NCBI GenBank assembly: GCA_033762255.1
Contig: JANRLT010000041.1
Coordinates: 1-64,000, forward strand
DNA length: 64,000 nucleotides
Source: Pirellulales bacterium
GTDB lineage: Bacteria; Planctomycetota; Planctomycetia; Pirellulales; JALHPA01
Direction: 5' to 3'
The notes under the pieces are model-generated. The model did not search any database. It was not told where the DNA came from and saw only the letters and a list, made by a program, of their open reading frames with translations. The stretch's first letter is position 1; every line of letters starts with the position of its first letter. Below, piece after piece: positions 54,539 to 63,877 of the stretch. Made by a program: the position numbers and the translations under genes.

Positions 54539-55139
54539 TTTTTTGCACACACCAGAAAAAGTTTGTTAATAATACGGACACTAAAAGCGTTAAACAAAAA
54601 CAAAAAACTACTATGTTTGCCCCCGCCGCGCATGCCTTTTGGTTAATTCAATTACGTTTAAGGATGAATCACCGTTTGCTAAAAAAAATTGTTCAGGTAA
54701 CAAAGATTCTAGTTTCGGCTTTTTTCCATATGATGGTTTTTCCCATCCCAGAGGGGGAAATGCCGCACTTAAATCGTTAAATTTTTTCCTTATTCGGTAG
54801 CCGACAATATCATGCGGTTACCGACTTTTTAGGAGTGCCCTAGCTTAACGATGTTGTGTTTGTGTAAATCATATCCAGGAATTTTGTTACCTGAAACTTG
54901 TTTGTGACCCGAAACATGTCGGAACAACAATAAATCGCGGTTATGCACCTTAAATCGCTAGGATCATACGATTTTTATAGCACTTTGACAACGTCAAGGG
55001 AGGCTTTTTTCATTCTAGCAATAATTTTTATGGATGTAAATTTTGATTAGCCAAAACTATTAGTATTTTCACGACAAAGATCACCAAATATCAACAGTCG
55101 AACGAATAACCGGCGTGGCAACTCTTTTGACCGAACGGA
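54539..55139. other. AT-rich leader region with structured repeats
   Basis: About 600 bp without a gene and clearly more AT-rich than its surroundings. Contains a minus-strand promoter (54963-54991), a palindrome TTGAC-AAC-GTCAA (54985-54997), a perfect 13-bp inverted repeat TTCAGGTAACAAA (54692-54704) / TTTGTTACCTGAA (54883-54895), direct repeats CGGTAGCCGAC and CGGTTACCGAC 20 bp apart (54795, 54815), and TTAAATCG words (~54768, ~54949). If the promoter is right, the gene at 53060 has a leader of roughly 420 nt. Confidence 0.6.
54963..54991 (-). promoter_or_regulatory. Sigma-70-like promoter for the disordered-protein gene
   Basis: On the minus strand, TTGTCA (54991-54986) and TATGAT (54968-54963) are 17 bp apart. 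The -35 box lies inside the palindrome TTGAC-AAC-GTCAA (54985-54997), a possible repressor site. Confidence 0.55.
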
Positions 55140-56036
55140 TTAACGTCCTTCGGGAGGCAATCCAATATGCGCTCCGTCCGGGGGAAGGCCTGACGCGCTG
55201 GTGGGGCCATTGGGTCCAATGAGGCCTGGTGTCGTATCAACCGCCGGTGCCGCAAACACCGGCCCAGCGGTATGGGGGGTTAAACGGCCCGCCCGAATGG
55301 CGTCGGTAGTGACGTTAAGTCGTTCGGCGATCCGTAATAACATTTCCTGTTCCAGCGGCTCATCCCGACCCGCGGGGATCCAACCCAATGTGGGGGGGGG
55401 ATTCGCCACGGGCCGGGCGTCATCCCCCACCGCGCGGCCCAACACTGGCTCGGCCTCGGTCCGGCGATCGGGAGATGTGTCATGCCGCAGGGTCGCCGCG
55501 CCGGCGGTGGCATGCGCGGGACGGGGGAGGTCTTCGAGTTCGCGCTGGACGACGACTTCAATTTGAAAACCCTGAATGTCGGGAATGACGCGCACGCTGG
55601 CACGACGGCGATATGACTGCAACGTGCTTAGCCAGCGGTCACTAAGGGTCACACCATCGCTGCGCCACGGTTCAAAGATGGTGGCCGCCGTTTGGGGATA
55701 TGTGTCGATGCGTCCCTCGGTGAGAATCTCGCCCGTTTGGCGCACTCGTTCCTCGCGTTCGATTTTAAAATAATCGTCCACCACATCGACAATCTGATCC
55801 CAGGCAAAGTCCCGATCCGCCACCGGAGCCTGAATGGGATTCGTCACCACGGGCAGGCTTTGCCAGCCAGTCGCGGTAAAAGGCTTTGGCGGCGAGTAAT
55901 AAGGGACGGCGGGTCCGATCCCTACTTGGGGGGGATTGAGCGGCGGCATGGGCGTGCGGGGGCCCCCTTGGCAGCCCGCCAGGAGCGCCAGGGTCATCCA
56001 ACCCAGGTGAGGACCAAGCTTTGCCATGCGTGGCAT
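55140..56036 (-). CDS. Putative lipoprotein
   Basis: 298 residues. Signal peptide with lipobox LALLAGC (Cys22), Pro-rich spacer (~25-70), then a folded region (~75-175; ADRDFAWDQIVDVVDDYFKIE, RWLSTLQSYRRRASVRVI, QGFQIEVVVQREL) and a C-terminal Pro/Gly-rich tail containing a helix (LLRIAERLNVTTDAIRAG). The middle part resembles domains found in other planctomycete lipoproteins of unknown role, from memory. ATG 56036 and ATG 56027 both fit. It is divergent from the exported protein at 56347, sharing a ~310-bp upstream region. Confidence 0.72.
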   Translation of the reverse strand: MPRMAKLGPHLGWMTLALLAGCQGGPRTPMPPLNPPQVGIGPAVPYYSPPKPFTATGWQSLPVVTNPIQAPVADRDFAWDQIVDVVDDYFKIEREERVRQTGEILTEGRIDTYPQTAATIFEPWRSDGVTLSDRWLSTLQSYRRRASVRVIPDIQGFQIEVVVQRELEDLPRPAHATAGAATLRHDTSPDRRTEAEPVLGRAVGDDARPVANPPPTLGWIPAGRDEPLEQEMLLRIAERLNVTTDAIRAGRLTPHTAGPVFAAPAVDTTPGLIGPNGPTSASGLPPDGAHIGLPPEGR

Positions 56037-56346
56037 GAACCAGCGATTCTGTTAATCGGCCATTGGAAAAAACTCGGCCAATAGTGCCAAAGCGGACCAT
56101 TCGACGCAAGGGAATTTTTCAGGAAGGGCACTTTGTAGCCCCCCTAGCACCCCCAATTTTCCCACATTCGCATATTTTCAGGGCGGATTTTATGTGTTGC
56201 TGGTCGCTTGATAAGGGGGCATTTGGGGCTTGTGACAATCGCGTGACGCAATTTTCCCCTGGATATGGGAAACTATTGGACTGTCTCATGCGTCTCAGTT
56301 GTACCTTGGAAACCGTGGCGGCATTTTTTTACCCCCCTGGTGTGTC
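56037..56346. other. Divergent upstream region
   Basis: About 310 bp between divergent genes for exported proteins. Promoters for both are expected here, but I see no consensus pair, palindrome or coding frame that I would defend. Confidence 0.4.
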
Positions 56347-56949
56347 ATGAAACTCGGGCGCGGCATTGCGATCATGTTATTGGCGTGGGTGGGGCTATTT
56401 CCTGTGGCGTCCTTTGCCGTGCCGGTGTTTCCCCCATCCCCTACGGCGGAATTTGTGGAAAAGGCTTCGGAAATTTTAGTGGTGGAATGCTTGAATCCTG
56501 GTTTCGAGCTTGGCCCAAAAGAAGACGGTATGACCCTGATTGAGGTCAAGATTGTGCATGTTATCAAAGGGGACCGCGTCAACGGAAATCGTCCCCTGGG
56601 AAAAACGCGGTTGGCCACGATTGGCCAGCCGATGCAGTCCGGGAAGCGGTATATGTTGGCCAGTTTTGGCGGGGATGCCTTTGGGACGGGATTTGTCGCG
56701 CAAAGCGAGCAGGCGGTGGTGGAGCTACCGGCGGATTTTGACCTGGCCACAGTAACCAAAACAGACAACCAGACAGAACAAGCCACCCCGAGCCATCAGG
56801 CGGCATCGCCGGACAAATCTCCCCGGCCTATGACCGCGGTGGAGCAAGTCAATTCCATTGTGACAGCGCGGCGGACAGAAGTGGAACGACAACTGCGTCT
56901 CCTGGAGCGCGAGCAGCAAACGCTGGGTGGCTTTCAACCTAGGAAATAG
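56347..56949 (+). CDS. Exported hypothetical protein
   Basis: 200 residues from ATG 56347. A signal peptide (GIAIMLLAWVGLFPVASFA, ~6-24) is followed by a compact beta domain (~30-130; KASEILVVECLNPGFELG, LIEVKIVHVIKGDRV, GKRYMLASFGG). It resembles small periplasmic beta-barrel or OB-like proteins in layout only. The C-terminal part (~135-200) is a Gln/Thr linker and a charged helix (VTARRTEVERQLRLLEREQ). 88 nt upstream of the VIT-VWA gene and on the same strand, so probably co-transcribed. No family recognised. Confidence 0.68.
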   Translation: MKLGRGIAIMLLAWVGLFPVASFAVPVFPPSPTAEFVEKASEILVVECLNPGFELGPKEDGMTLIEVKIVHVIKGDRVNGNRPLGKTRLATIGQPMQSGKRYMLASFGGDAFGTGFVAQSEQAVVELPADFDLATVTKTDNQTEQATPSHQAASPDKSPRPMTAVEQVNSIVTARRTEVERQLRLLEREQQTLGGFQPRK

Positions 56950-57037
56950 CGACAGGCGATAAGCGTGAGTTAGCAGGCAAGTTCGAACGAATACAGACAT
57001 GGCGGTAACATCACACACCACTTTTTACAGGTGCCTT

Positions 57038-59446
57038 ATGAATCGGTTGACGCGGGGATGGAAATTTTTGTTAGTTCTTTGTGGATTATTGGCCTGGGGA
57101 GGGAGCCTTTTTCCCGCGGCACTGCTGGCGCAAGGACTCTTGATTCATATTCAGCCAGCGGATCATGTGCCGCTTCCGCGGCCGATAATTATCTATCCGC
57201 CGCATCCCCATCCCCACCCGCGTCCCCGTCCGACGCCCGTGCCGGAAAGCACCTACAAGATCAAAGCGCTCGAGGTCAACGCCCGGATTAACGAGCAAGT
57301 GGCCAGCGTGCAGGTCAGCCAGTCGTTTGTGAACACCGGCAGTCGGCAAATGGAAGTGAGCTTTGTGTTTCCGCTGCCGTATGACGGCGCGATTGACCAA
57401 TTGACGCTCTTGGTGGATGGCAAGGAATATCCGGCCAAGCTGCTGGATGCCAAGGCCGCCCGGTCGCAATACGAGGCGATCGTCCGCAAGAATCAGGATC
57501 CCGCGCTGTTGGAATGGCTGGGGACGGGGATGTTTCAAACCAGCGTGTTTCCGGTTCCTCCGGGGGCGGAACGCAAAGTGACGTTGCGCTACACGCAACT
57601 GTGCCGCAAGCTGGACGGGATGACCGATTTTCTCTTTCCCCTGAGCACGGCCAAATACACCAGCGAGGCGATCGAAGAGATCAAATTTCAACTGCACCTC
57701 GACAGCAAGGTCGAAATCAAAAACATTTATAGTCCCAGCCACGCCATTGATATCCAGCGTCCCGACGGGAAATCCGCGGTGATTAGTTATTCCGCCAAAA
57801 GCACGATTCCCACGGGGGATTTTCGCCTGTTATACGATGTCGGCGCTGGCCAGGTAAACGCCAGCGTGATTGCCTACCGGCCCACGACCGACGAGGAAGG
57901 GTATCTACTGCTGTTAGCCAGTCCGCAAATTGCGGCGGACATGGCCGAGCGGCCCAAAAAGACGGTGCTGTTTGTCGTGGATAAGTCTGGCAGCATGAGC
58001 GGCAAGAAGATGGAGCAGGCCAAAGGCGCGCTGAAATTTGTGCTGAACAACCTGCGCGACGGGGACACGTTTAATGTCATTGCCTACGACGATAAAGTGG
58101 AAAGCTGGAAACCGGAAGTGCAGACCTTTGGCGACGAAACCCGTAAAAGCGCGCTCGGGTATGTCGAGGGGCTGTATGCCGGCGGCAGCACCAACATTAG
58201 CGGCGCGCTCAAAACCGCCCTGGCCCAAATTCAGGATGCTTCGCGTCCCAACTTTGTGATCTTTTTAACTGATGGCCTGCCGACCGCGGGCGAGACCAAC
58301 GAGCAAAAGATCGTCACCCAGACCCGCGAGCTGAACAAGCTCAAGGCCCGGATTTTTGCGTTTGGCGTCGGTTACGACCTGAATAGCCGCCTGCTGGATA
58401 AACTGGTGCGCGAAAACTTTGGCCTGAGCGAATTTGTCCGGCCCAATGAGGATATCGAAGCCCGCGTCAGCGCGCTTTATAATCGCATTGGCGCGCCGGT
58501 CATGAGCGATGTGGCGATCAAATTTGACCTGGATGGCCACAAGACCGAAGATGGTCCGCTGGTCAATCGCCAATACCCCCAGACCATCACCGATCTGTTT
58601 GCCGGCGAACAGCTGGTCATCGTGGGCCGCTATAAAAAGCATGGCGCGGCCAAGGTAACCGTGACCGGCAAGGTCGGGGGAAAAGAGGTCACGCTGGATT
58701 TTCCCGCGAACCTGGTGGAAAAAAGCGCCGACGATAGCAACGGCTTTGTCGAAAAACTCTGGGCGATGCGGCGAATCGGCGAGATCATGGATGACCTGGA
58801 CCTCAAGGGCCGGAACGAGGAATTGGTCAAGGAACTGGTGACGCTTTCGACCAAGCATGGCATTTTGACCCCCTACACCAGTTTTTTGGCTGATGAAAAC
58901 ACAAATTTGCGAGATGTGACCAGCAACCTGCACGAAGCCGACCGGCGGTTGCGGTACTTTGCCGAATCCAACGGAGCGGGAGGCGTGGAGCAGCGGATTT
59001 TAAAGAATGAAATTGCCAAGGCGAATCGCGCCCCCCAAGCCCCGGCGGATAACGCCCAATTGAACCAATTTAGCTTGCAGGCGCCCAGTGCGGCCACGGC
59101 AGGACGGGGAGGATTTGGCGGCGGGGCAAATGCTCCGGCCGGCGCGGCCTCGGCGAGCGGAGCAGTTGCCACTGGCCCGACGGTCACGCTGCAGAAGGAC
59201 GAAAAAGAGTCTCTGGCCGTGACGCAAAACGTCCGCCAGGTGGGTCAAAAGACGTTTTACCTGCGCAACGCCAATTGGGTGGACTCCCTCGCGAACGAAA
59301 AGCAGGAAAAGGAAGCCAAGAAGATCGAGCGATTTAGCATGGAGTACTTTGATCTGATCGACAAGCATGGCAAGGAAGTGGCCAAGTACCTCGCTCAGGA
59401 TGAACCGCTGATTTTGGTCCTGGACGGCGAGGCATACCAGTTTTAG
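57038..59446 (+). CDS. VIT and von Willebrand factor A domain protein
   Basis: About 802 residues, exported (signal peptide ~8-32). A His/Pro-rich linker (YPPHPHPHPRPRP) precedes a VIT domain (~70-200; ALEVNARINEQVASVQVSQ, FPLPYDGAIDQLTLLVDG, AKAARSQYEAIVRKNQDPALLEW), then a VWA domain (~305-490) with an intact MIDAS DKSGSMSG and downstream Thr/Asp (FLTDGLPTAG). A beta-rich domain (~500-640) and a C-terminal Gly/Ala-rich linker with a final helical part follow. This is the bacterial inter-alpha-trypsin-inhibitor-like family, which binds ligands through metal at the MIDAS. ATG 57038 has AGGTG 5 nt upstream. Terminator hairpins follow at 59477. Confidence 0.93.
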   Translation: MNRLTRGWKFLLVLCGLLAWGGSLFPAALLAQGLLIHIQPADHVPLPRPIIIYPPHPHPHPRPRPTPVPESTYKIKALEVNARINEQVASVQVSQSFVNTGSRQMEVSFVFPLPYDGAIDQLTLLVDGKEYPAKLLDAKAARSQYEAIVRKNQDPALLEWLGTGMFQTSVFPVPPGAERKVTLRYTQLCRKLDGMTDFLFPLSTAKYTSEAIEEIKFQLHLDSKVEIKNIYSPSHAIDIQRPDGKSAVISYSAKSTIPTGDFRLLYDVGAGQVNASVIAYRPTTDEEGYLLLLASPQIAADMAERPKKTVLFVVDKSGSMSGKKMEQAKGALKFVLNNLRDGDTFNVIAYDDKVESWKPEVQTFGDETRKSALGYVEGLYAGGSTNISGALKTALAQIQDASRPNFVIFLTDGLPTAGETNEQKIVTQTRELNKLKARIFAFGVGYDLNSRLLDKLVRENFGLSEFVRPNEDIEARVSALYNRIGAPVMSDVAIKFDLDGHKTEDGPLVNRQYPQTITDLFAGEQLVIVGRYKKHGAAKVTVTGKVGGKEVTLDFPANLVEKSADDSNGFVEKLWAMRRIGEIMDDLDLKGRNEELVKELVTLSTKHGILTPYTSFLADENTNLRDVTSNLHEADRRLRYFAESNGAGGVEQRILKNEIAKANRAPQAPADNAQLNQFSLQAPSAATAGRGGFGGGANAPAGAASASGAVATGPTVTLQKDEKESLAVTQNVRQVGQKTFYLRNANWVDSLANEKQEKEAKKIERFSMEYFDLIDKHGKEVAKYLAQDEPLILVLDGEAYQF

Positions 59447-59476
59447 TGGTGTCGCCCTATCACGACAGAATGTATC

Positions 59477-59500
59477 CCTCTCACTCCGTGAGAGGTTTTT
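59477..59500 (+). terminator. Intrinsic terminator 1 after VIT-VWA gene
   Basis: Perfect 8-bp stem CCTCTCAC/GTGAGAGG with loop TCC, followed directly by TTTTT. It is 30 bp after the VIT-VWA stop codon. Confidence 0.8.
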
Positions 59501-59506
59501 CGAGTA

Positions 59507-59536
59507 GCCCTCTTACTTTGTGAGAGGGCATTTTTT
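59507..59536 (+). terminator. Intrinsic terminator 2
   Basis: GCCCTCTTAC/GTGAGAGGGC (10-bp stem, one wobble) with loop TTT, followed by A and six T. Confidence 0.78.
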
Positions 59537-59641
59537 GTGGGTTATGGTTTTTGGTCTGGTTGTTTGCTTTTCTCTGAAACAAATGTCCCCTCATTCGCGC
59601 TGTCTTTTATTTCTCTCACGGAGTGAGAGGAGTACAATGTC

Positions 59642-59670
59642 GCCCTCTCACTCTGTGAGAGGGCTTTTTT
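59642..59670 (+). terminator. Intrinsic terminator 3
   Basis: Perfect 10-bp stem GCCCTCTCAC/GTGAGAGGGC with loop TCT, then TTTTTT. Together with terminator 2 it lies in a ~140-bp approximate direct duplication, both copies being followed by GTGG..TATGGTTTTTGG. Confidence 0.85.
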
Positions 59671-59878
59671 GTGGTATATGGTTTTTGGTTTTTAGTACGT
59701 AGGGTTGGACAAGCGGCTAATGAAGTATTCATCTGTAAGGATTCTACTCCGCGCTGTCCCACCTTCAGAGATAAATCGCAGATGTTGGGACAACGCCGAA
59801 TTACGCGAATGGTGCTAGCTAGGCTATCGGCGGCTGGTCCCAACCTACAGACTATATTACGGTTGGTCAAAGCGGATC

Positions 59879-59991
59879 TATCGGGCCGTTGGCCCTTCCA
59901 TTTCTACTTCCCATGAACCTAGGGCGACGCTACGCTTGACTAGTTAAAAAAACAGCAAGGCTGGGATAGGTTGGGCCTTTGGCCCACAAAA
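59879..59991. repeat. GGGCCGTTGGCCC dispersed element
   Basis: Begins TATCGGGCCGTTGGCCCTT, includes ACCTAGGGCGACGCTACGCTTG and ends GGGCCTTTGGCCCACAAA. The fuller copy at 63878-63978 has the same order of motifs; 24034-24096 is a partial copy. Both ends are short palindromes. Confidence 0.8.
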
Positions 59992-60084
59992 TACAATTGC
60001 GATCCGAGGGGGAGAGCGTCACCTGGATTACCAAAAACCAATCACCAAATACCAAAAACCAGCCACCATTCCTCCAGCCTCCCC

Positions 60085-61446
60085 TTACGGCACCGCGTAA
60101 ATCGCCCCGGCGGTAAAGATCCCTTGCGTGGCCGCACCCCGCAGGCTGAGCGGGAACGGTTCGATCATATACGGCGCGCAGTTGCCGGGTCGGTAATAAC
60201 CCAGGGCATACTGGCATTCGCAGATCGGGTCCACGCCCATGTGATAGGGCAAGAGCGGAATCGTGCCAAAGAAGTGGGCGGATTGCAGGACGGGATCGAG
60301 GACCGGTCCCCAGGAGTGGCCATAGCGCTCGGCCTGCACTTGTTCAAAGTACAGCGGTTTGTGGCACAACGCGGAGGCTTTCCAGGTGTAAGTGATGCAG
60401 CCCCAACTGCGATCGCCATGATAGATGCTGCCGCTTTCGATCGCGCATTCGTAGGGTATTTCCCCTTTGGACGTCGGACTAAGATCCAAGATCCTGGTTC
60501 CCAATGTGATATCCAAAAAATCCTTTTCCGCCGCCTCTTGCTTGTTCTTGCAATCTTCCTGGGTTTGTCCCGATGATTTTGATGGTGCCGCCGCGCCACT
60601 GCCGAGGGGCGCGGGACTGGCGGAGTCAAGCGCGCGATCGCCGGGTAGCGTCGACCGCTGGGGGTCGGGTAACTCGGCCGGGGGCATGGGCGAAGGCTCG
60701 GGCTCGGTCGCCAGGGGATTGTTGATGGCCGGTGGCGTGGCAGAGTTATCCCCGGGGTTGCTAAAGGGATTGCCCGGGGAGGGGGTTTCAGGGGCCGCGC
60801 CGTTTTCCAGGGGATTGGCCTGGTTGGTGTCCGCCGAACTGCCCAGGGGGGCTGTAGCTTGCAGTCGCGCGGTCCGAGCGCCTGTTCTCTCACGGGTGCT
60901 CATGACGGAGGTTCCCGGCAGCGCCTTGACGCCCGCGTTTTCCACCGGTGTTAATTGATGCACGGGCTGGACGTAATCGCTGTGTCCCGACAGTAACTGG
61001 GGCGCGCTGGCGGAGTTGGATTGCGGAGCGACCAGCGCCGGGCCGGTAGTTGGCATTTGCCCCGAAGTTGGTTTGAGCACGCTGGGGGCGGAATCAATCT
61101 CCGCAATCCCCAGGGCGGGTCCGCTGGAGGCGTTATGGCTGCTGGGGCGGACCGCGGGATCGACGCGCTTGCCGGTGGTGCGGGCGGGACGCCATTGCTG
61201 ATTGGTCAGCCGCGTAACCTTTGCCGGTTCGGCGGCGATTATCCGCGGGGAATCAAAAAATTCCGCGCAACAGCCCAGGATCAGGCTGGCGGCGGCGGTG
61301 CGACCGGCGGCCTGCAACAGGCCCAAGAGCCGGGCCCGGGCCAAAATGGGGCGATCCGCGGCCGGTTGGGGCGGGCGGGAATTAGCCTGGGTCGGCGCCG
61401 CGGACGGCGCTGTAGTTTGGTGACTCTTGCGTAATGGCGATGTCAT
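60085..61446 (-). CDS. Hypothetical protein with Cys-rich C-terminal domain
   Basis: About 453 residues from ATG 61446, which has GGGAGAG upstream and lies 65 nt inside guaB. A hydrophobic segment near residues 38-55 ([21 protein letters not shown]) may be a signal or lipobox. Residues ~60-300 are Pro/Ser/Ala/Asn-rich and probably disordered. The C-terminal domain (~305-453) is well formed with six or more Cys/His ([53 protein letters not shown]) and is likely the conserved part. The overlap with guaB implies translational coupling. No family name known to me. Confidence 0.72.
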   Translation of the reverse strand: MTSPLRKSHQTTAPSAAPTQANSRPPQPAADRPILARARLLGLLQAAGRTAAASLILGCCAEFFDSPRIIAAEPAKVTRLTNQQWRPARTTGKRVDPAVRPSSHNASSGPALGIAEIDSAPSVLKPTSGQMPTTGPALVAPQSNSASAPQLLSGHSDYVQPVHQLTPVENAGVKALPGTSVMSTRERTGARTARLQATAPLGSSADTNQANPLENGAAPETPSPGNPFSNPGDNSATPPAINNPLATEPEPSPMPPAELPDPQRSTLPGDRALDSASPAPLGSGAAAPSKSSGQTQEDCKNKQEAAEKDFLDITLGTRILDLSPTSKGEIPYECAIESGSIYHGDRSWGCITYTWKASALCHKPLYFEQVQAERYGHSWGPVLDPVLQSAHFFGTIPLLPYHMGVDPICECQYALGYYRPGNCAPYMIEPFPLSLRGAATQGIFTAGAIYAVP

Positions 61447-62860
61447 GCGGATGACTCTCCCGTACGCTCGCGGCCGAGACCTGGATAAAGCGGGCATCCT
61501 TGCGCAAGTGTTCGATGTCCTTTGCGCCGCAGTAGCCCATTCCGGCTCGCAATCCCCCCACGAGCTGATAAATGAACGTATTTAACGGTCCCTTAAAGGG
61601 CACGCGCCCTTCGACTCCTTCCGGCACCAGTTTGTCGGGCCCGCGTTCGGACGCTCCCTGGCGGTAGCGTTCGCTCGAGCCTTTGACCATCGCGCCTAAC
61701 GATCCCATGCCGCGGTACGCCTTAAAAGCGCGTCCTTGGTACAGGATTTGTTGGCCGGGACTTTCGGCCACACCGGCCAATAGCCCCCCGATCATCACGG
61801 TATGCGCTCCCGCGGCGATGGCTTTGGTCACATCGCCCGAATAGCGGATGCCGCCATCGGCGATAATGGGTATGCCCGCCCCGCTGGCCGCCCGCGCGGC
61901 TTCCATGATGGCGGTGATTTGCGGCACGCCCACGCCGGAAATGACGCGGGTGGTGCAAATCGATCCCGGTCCGATGCCGACCTTGACCGCGTCGGCTCCG
62001 GCCTGGATCAGGTCGCGGGCGCCGTCAAACGTGGCGACGTTGCCGGCGACCACCTCGATCCGGTGCTGCTGTTTGATCCGTTTGACGGTTTCCAGCACAT
62101 TGGACGAATGCCCATGCGCGCTGTCCACGATCAGCACATCGACCCCTTTGGCGATCAGGCTGCTAGCACGGTCGTAGTCGTGCACGCCGACCGCGGCTCC
62201 GACCCGCAGGCGCCCTTGCGGGTCCTTGCAGGCGCGCGGATAGCGCTTGAGCATGTCGATGTCCTTAATCGTGATCAGTCCCGTCAGTGTGTATTCTTCG
62301 TCAACCAGCAAAAGTTTCTCGACCTTATTTGCCATCAAAATCTTTTCAGCTTCCGCAAGCGTTACAGTCCCCGTGGCCGTTACCAATTTGGTACGCGTCA
62401 TAATGTCCGCAATCGGCAATTCCCCCGTATCGAGAAACCGCAAATCCCGCCGCGTGATAATGCCCAAGAGCTTTTTGCTAGCATCCACGATGGGGACGCC
62501 GCTGACATTGTGCTGGGCCATGATTTCCCGGGCGCGGTCCACGGTGGCCGTGGGGGGCAGGGTGACCGGGTCGGGGATGATTCCATTGGCCGAGCGTTTG
62601 ACCTTGTCCACTTCCTCGGTCTGGCGTTCGATGGACAGGTTTTTGTGAATGACGCCCAAGCCCCCTTCCTGCGCGAGCGCGATCGCCATTTCGGCCTCGG
62701 TCACGGTATCCATGGGGGAGGAGAGGATGGGGATATTGAGTTCGATGTTGGTGGTCAGCCGGGTGCGGACATCGACACTGGCGGGGACGACATCGCTGTA
62801 GCGGGGTTCCAAGAGGACGTCGTCAAAGGTGATCGCCTGCGAGACGATTTTTTCGTACAT
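61382..62860 (-). CDS. guaB: Inosine-5'-monophosphate dehydrogenase
   Basis: Oxidises IMP to XMP with NAD+, the first step of GMP synthesis. 492 residues from ATG 62860, which has GGAGG 6 nt upstream; a longer frame to 62968 is rejected. [15 protein letters not shown] (~8-22) is the family start, tandem CBS domains occupy ~95-205 ([32 protein letters not shown]), and the catalytic Cys lies in [17 protein letters not shown] (~300). Later signatures: [20 protein letters not shown] and RGMGSLGAM. The C-terminal tail after PNYS is eight residues longer than usual and overlaps the next gene. Confidence 0.97.
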   Translation of the reverse strand: MYEKIVSQAITFDDVLLEPRYSDVVPASVDVRTRLTTNIELNIPILSSPMDTVTEAEMAIALAQEGGLGVIHKNLSIERQTEEVDKVKRSANGIIPDPVTLPPTATVDRAREIMAQHNVSGVPIVDASKKLLGIITRRDLRFLDTGELPIADIMTRTKLVTATGTVTLAEAEKILMANKVEKLLLVDEEYTLTGLITIKDIDMLKRYPRACKDPQGRLRVGAAVGVHDYDRASSLIAKGVDVLIVDSAHGHSSNVLETVKRIKQQHRIEVVAGNVATFDGARDLIQAGADAVKVGIGPGSICTTRVISGVGVPQITAIMEAARAASGAGIPIIADGGIRYSGDVTKAIAAGAHTVMIGGLLAGVAESPGQQILYQGRAFKAYRGMGSLGAMVKGSSERYRQGASERGPDKLVPEGVEGRVPFKGPLNTFIYQLVGGLRAGMGYCGAKDIEHLRKDARFIQVSAASVRESHPHDIAITQESPNYSAVRGADPG

Positions 62861-63272
62861 GGGAACCTCCGGGGCTGGAAATGCAAATCCGCTGGGTGTC
62901 AGCGTCGCCGACATACGGCGGTAGACGGGGATAAGCCCCTCATTATGTCGGATAAGTTCCCTAGGCAAAAGGGGCGCGGGGGTGGCCCGTGGGACAAGAG
63001 GCGTGGGACGCTGGAAGCGGGGAAAATTGATTAGCCGCGACGCGCAGCGGAGCGCGGTATTTATGTAGCGGCGAATTTCACTTGCGGATCTGGCACTTGG
63101 TTGCTGGATTTTAGTGTTTTGATTTAGGACTTCTTACCTCGCAGATGTTGCGGAACTCAGCCCAGGGTCACTGTGTGTTCCCTGGGAAAGCGTAGTCATG
63201 AGTGAGCAGTTGTTATAAAATCATGGCTTATCGCCGTTCTACGTCCAAGGAGGAGTATCCTGGGGAACTAAA
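62861..63272. other. Intergenic region with leader repeat copy 1
   Basis: About 410 bp upstream of guaB (minus) and the orphan gene (plus). The right part is leader-repeat copy 1 (63188-63265). I see no further gene. Confidence 0.5.
63188..63265 (+). repeat. Duplicated leader sequence, copy 1
   Basis: Begins AAGCGTAGTCATGAGTGAGC and includes AAAATCATG, then CCAAGGAGGAGTATCCTGGG. A very similar block is at 63748-63825, period 560 bp. AAGGAGG is a perfect ribosome-binding sequence, but it is about 20 nt before the ATG at 63273, too far for normal use. Confidence 0.8.
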
Positions 63273-63662
63273 ATGCCAAAGCATTTATATTGTAAGTTTG
63301 CATCTCCCGTTGATGTATTCCACGTGGCAACCATGTTGCAAAATGCAATAGGAGGAACTAGCACAGAACCTCAAAGCCGATGGAAGTTAGTGCAAGAAAA
63401 AATAGATAACATGCCAAACCATTCTGATACTGACTCACCTAGGAAAGCCAGCATGCAACGAATTCTTGATGATGACGTCGCCAAAGCTGGTGAATGTCTC
63501 CTGTTTTCATCAACGATGAATGGCAATGAGTGCAATTTCGGTATTTTTAGTAGTCGCATACATGTAAATTTTAGTGACAATTTAGAATTTAAATACATTC
63601 TACAACTATGTGACATAATCCACTCGATAAATGCTACTAAGGAGCTACAGATATTTTTGTAA
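63273..63662 (+). CDS. AT-rich orphan protein
   Basis: 129 residues, no signal peptide or membrane segment. Codon use is AT-rich (AAA, ATA, TTA, AAT) unlike all neighbours, so it may be a recent acquisition. The sequence (LYCKFASPVDVFHVATMLQNAIGG; FSSTMNGNECNFGIFSSRIHVNFS) looks like a mixed alpha/beta domain, but I recognise no family. It is bracketed by two copies of a leader-like repeat, a layout seen with small cassette genes such as immunity proteins, though nothing here proves that role. Confidence 0.6.
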   Translation: MPKHLYCKFASPVDVFHVATMLQNAIGGTSTEPQSRWKLVQEKIDNMPNHSDTDSPRKASMQRILDDDVAKAGECLLFSSTMNGNECNFGIFSSRIHVNFSDNLEFKYILQLCDIIHSINATKELQIFL

Positions 63663-63747
63663 TCTCTTCAATGGCAGTGTAGCGAATAGCCGAGCTATAT
63701 CACCAACTGGCTGGCTCTGGAACTTGTTCCGGTGTGTTAAGCACAAG

Positions 63748-63825
63748 AAGCGTAGTCATGAATGAGCAGTAATTTTAAAATCATGTCTTCCCGCCGCCTC
63801 CGCGACCAAGGAGGGATATCTTGGG
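63748..63825 (+). repeat. Duplicated leader sequence, copy 2
   Basis: Begins AAGCGTAGTCATGAATGAGC and includes AAAATCATG and CCAAGGAGGGATATCTTGGG. It matches copy 1 over about 78 bp with scattered substitutions. Confidence 0.8.
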
Positions 63826-63877
63826 CTATTTGGAATAATCGGGGCATGTCCACTGTAATTTCAAATTGAAGTCTATG

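Larger units (their letters stand above)
59447..60084. other. Repeat hub between convergent genes
   Basis: About 640 bp with no gene, packed with non-coding elements: three CTCAC/GTGAG terminators (59477-59670), GTAGGGTTGGACAAGC...GGCTGGTCCCAACCTAC (about 59699-59849), the GGGCCGTTGGCCC element (59879-59991) and repeated ACCAAAAACC words (60026-60062). A fragment like GGCTGGTCCCAACCTAC also occurs at ~8724. Confidence 0.75.

Noticed and set aside
61802-63034. 410-codon plus-strand frame opposite guaB
   Set aside because: Antisense to guaB, no start signal and no domain.
63188-63825. Integron attC sites
   Set aside because: The repeats lack the R'/R'' core sites and palindromic folding of attC, and no integrase is visible.
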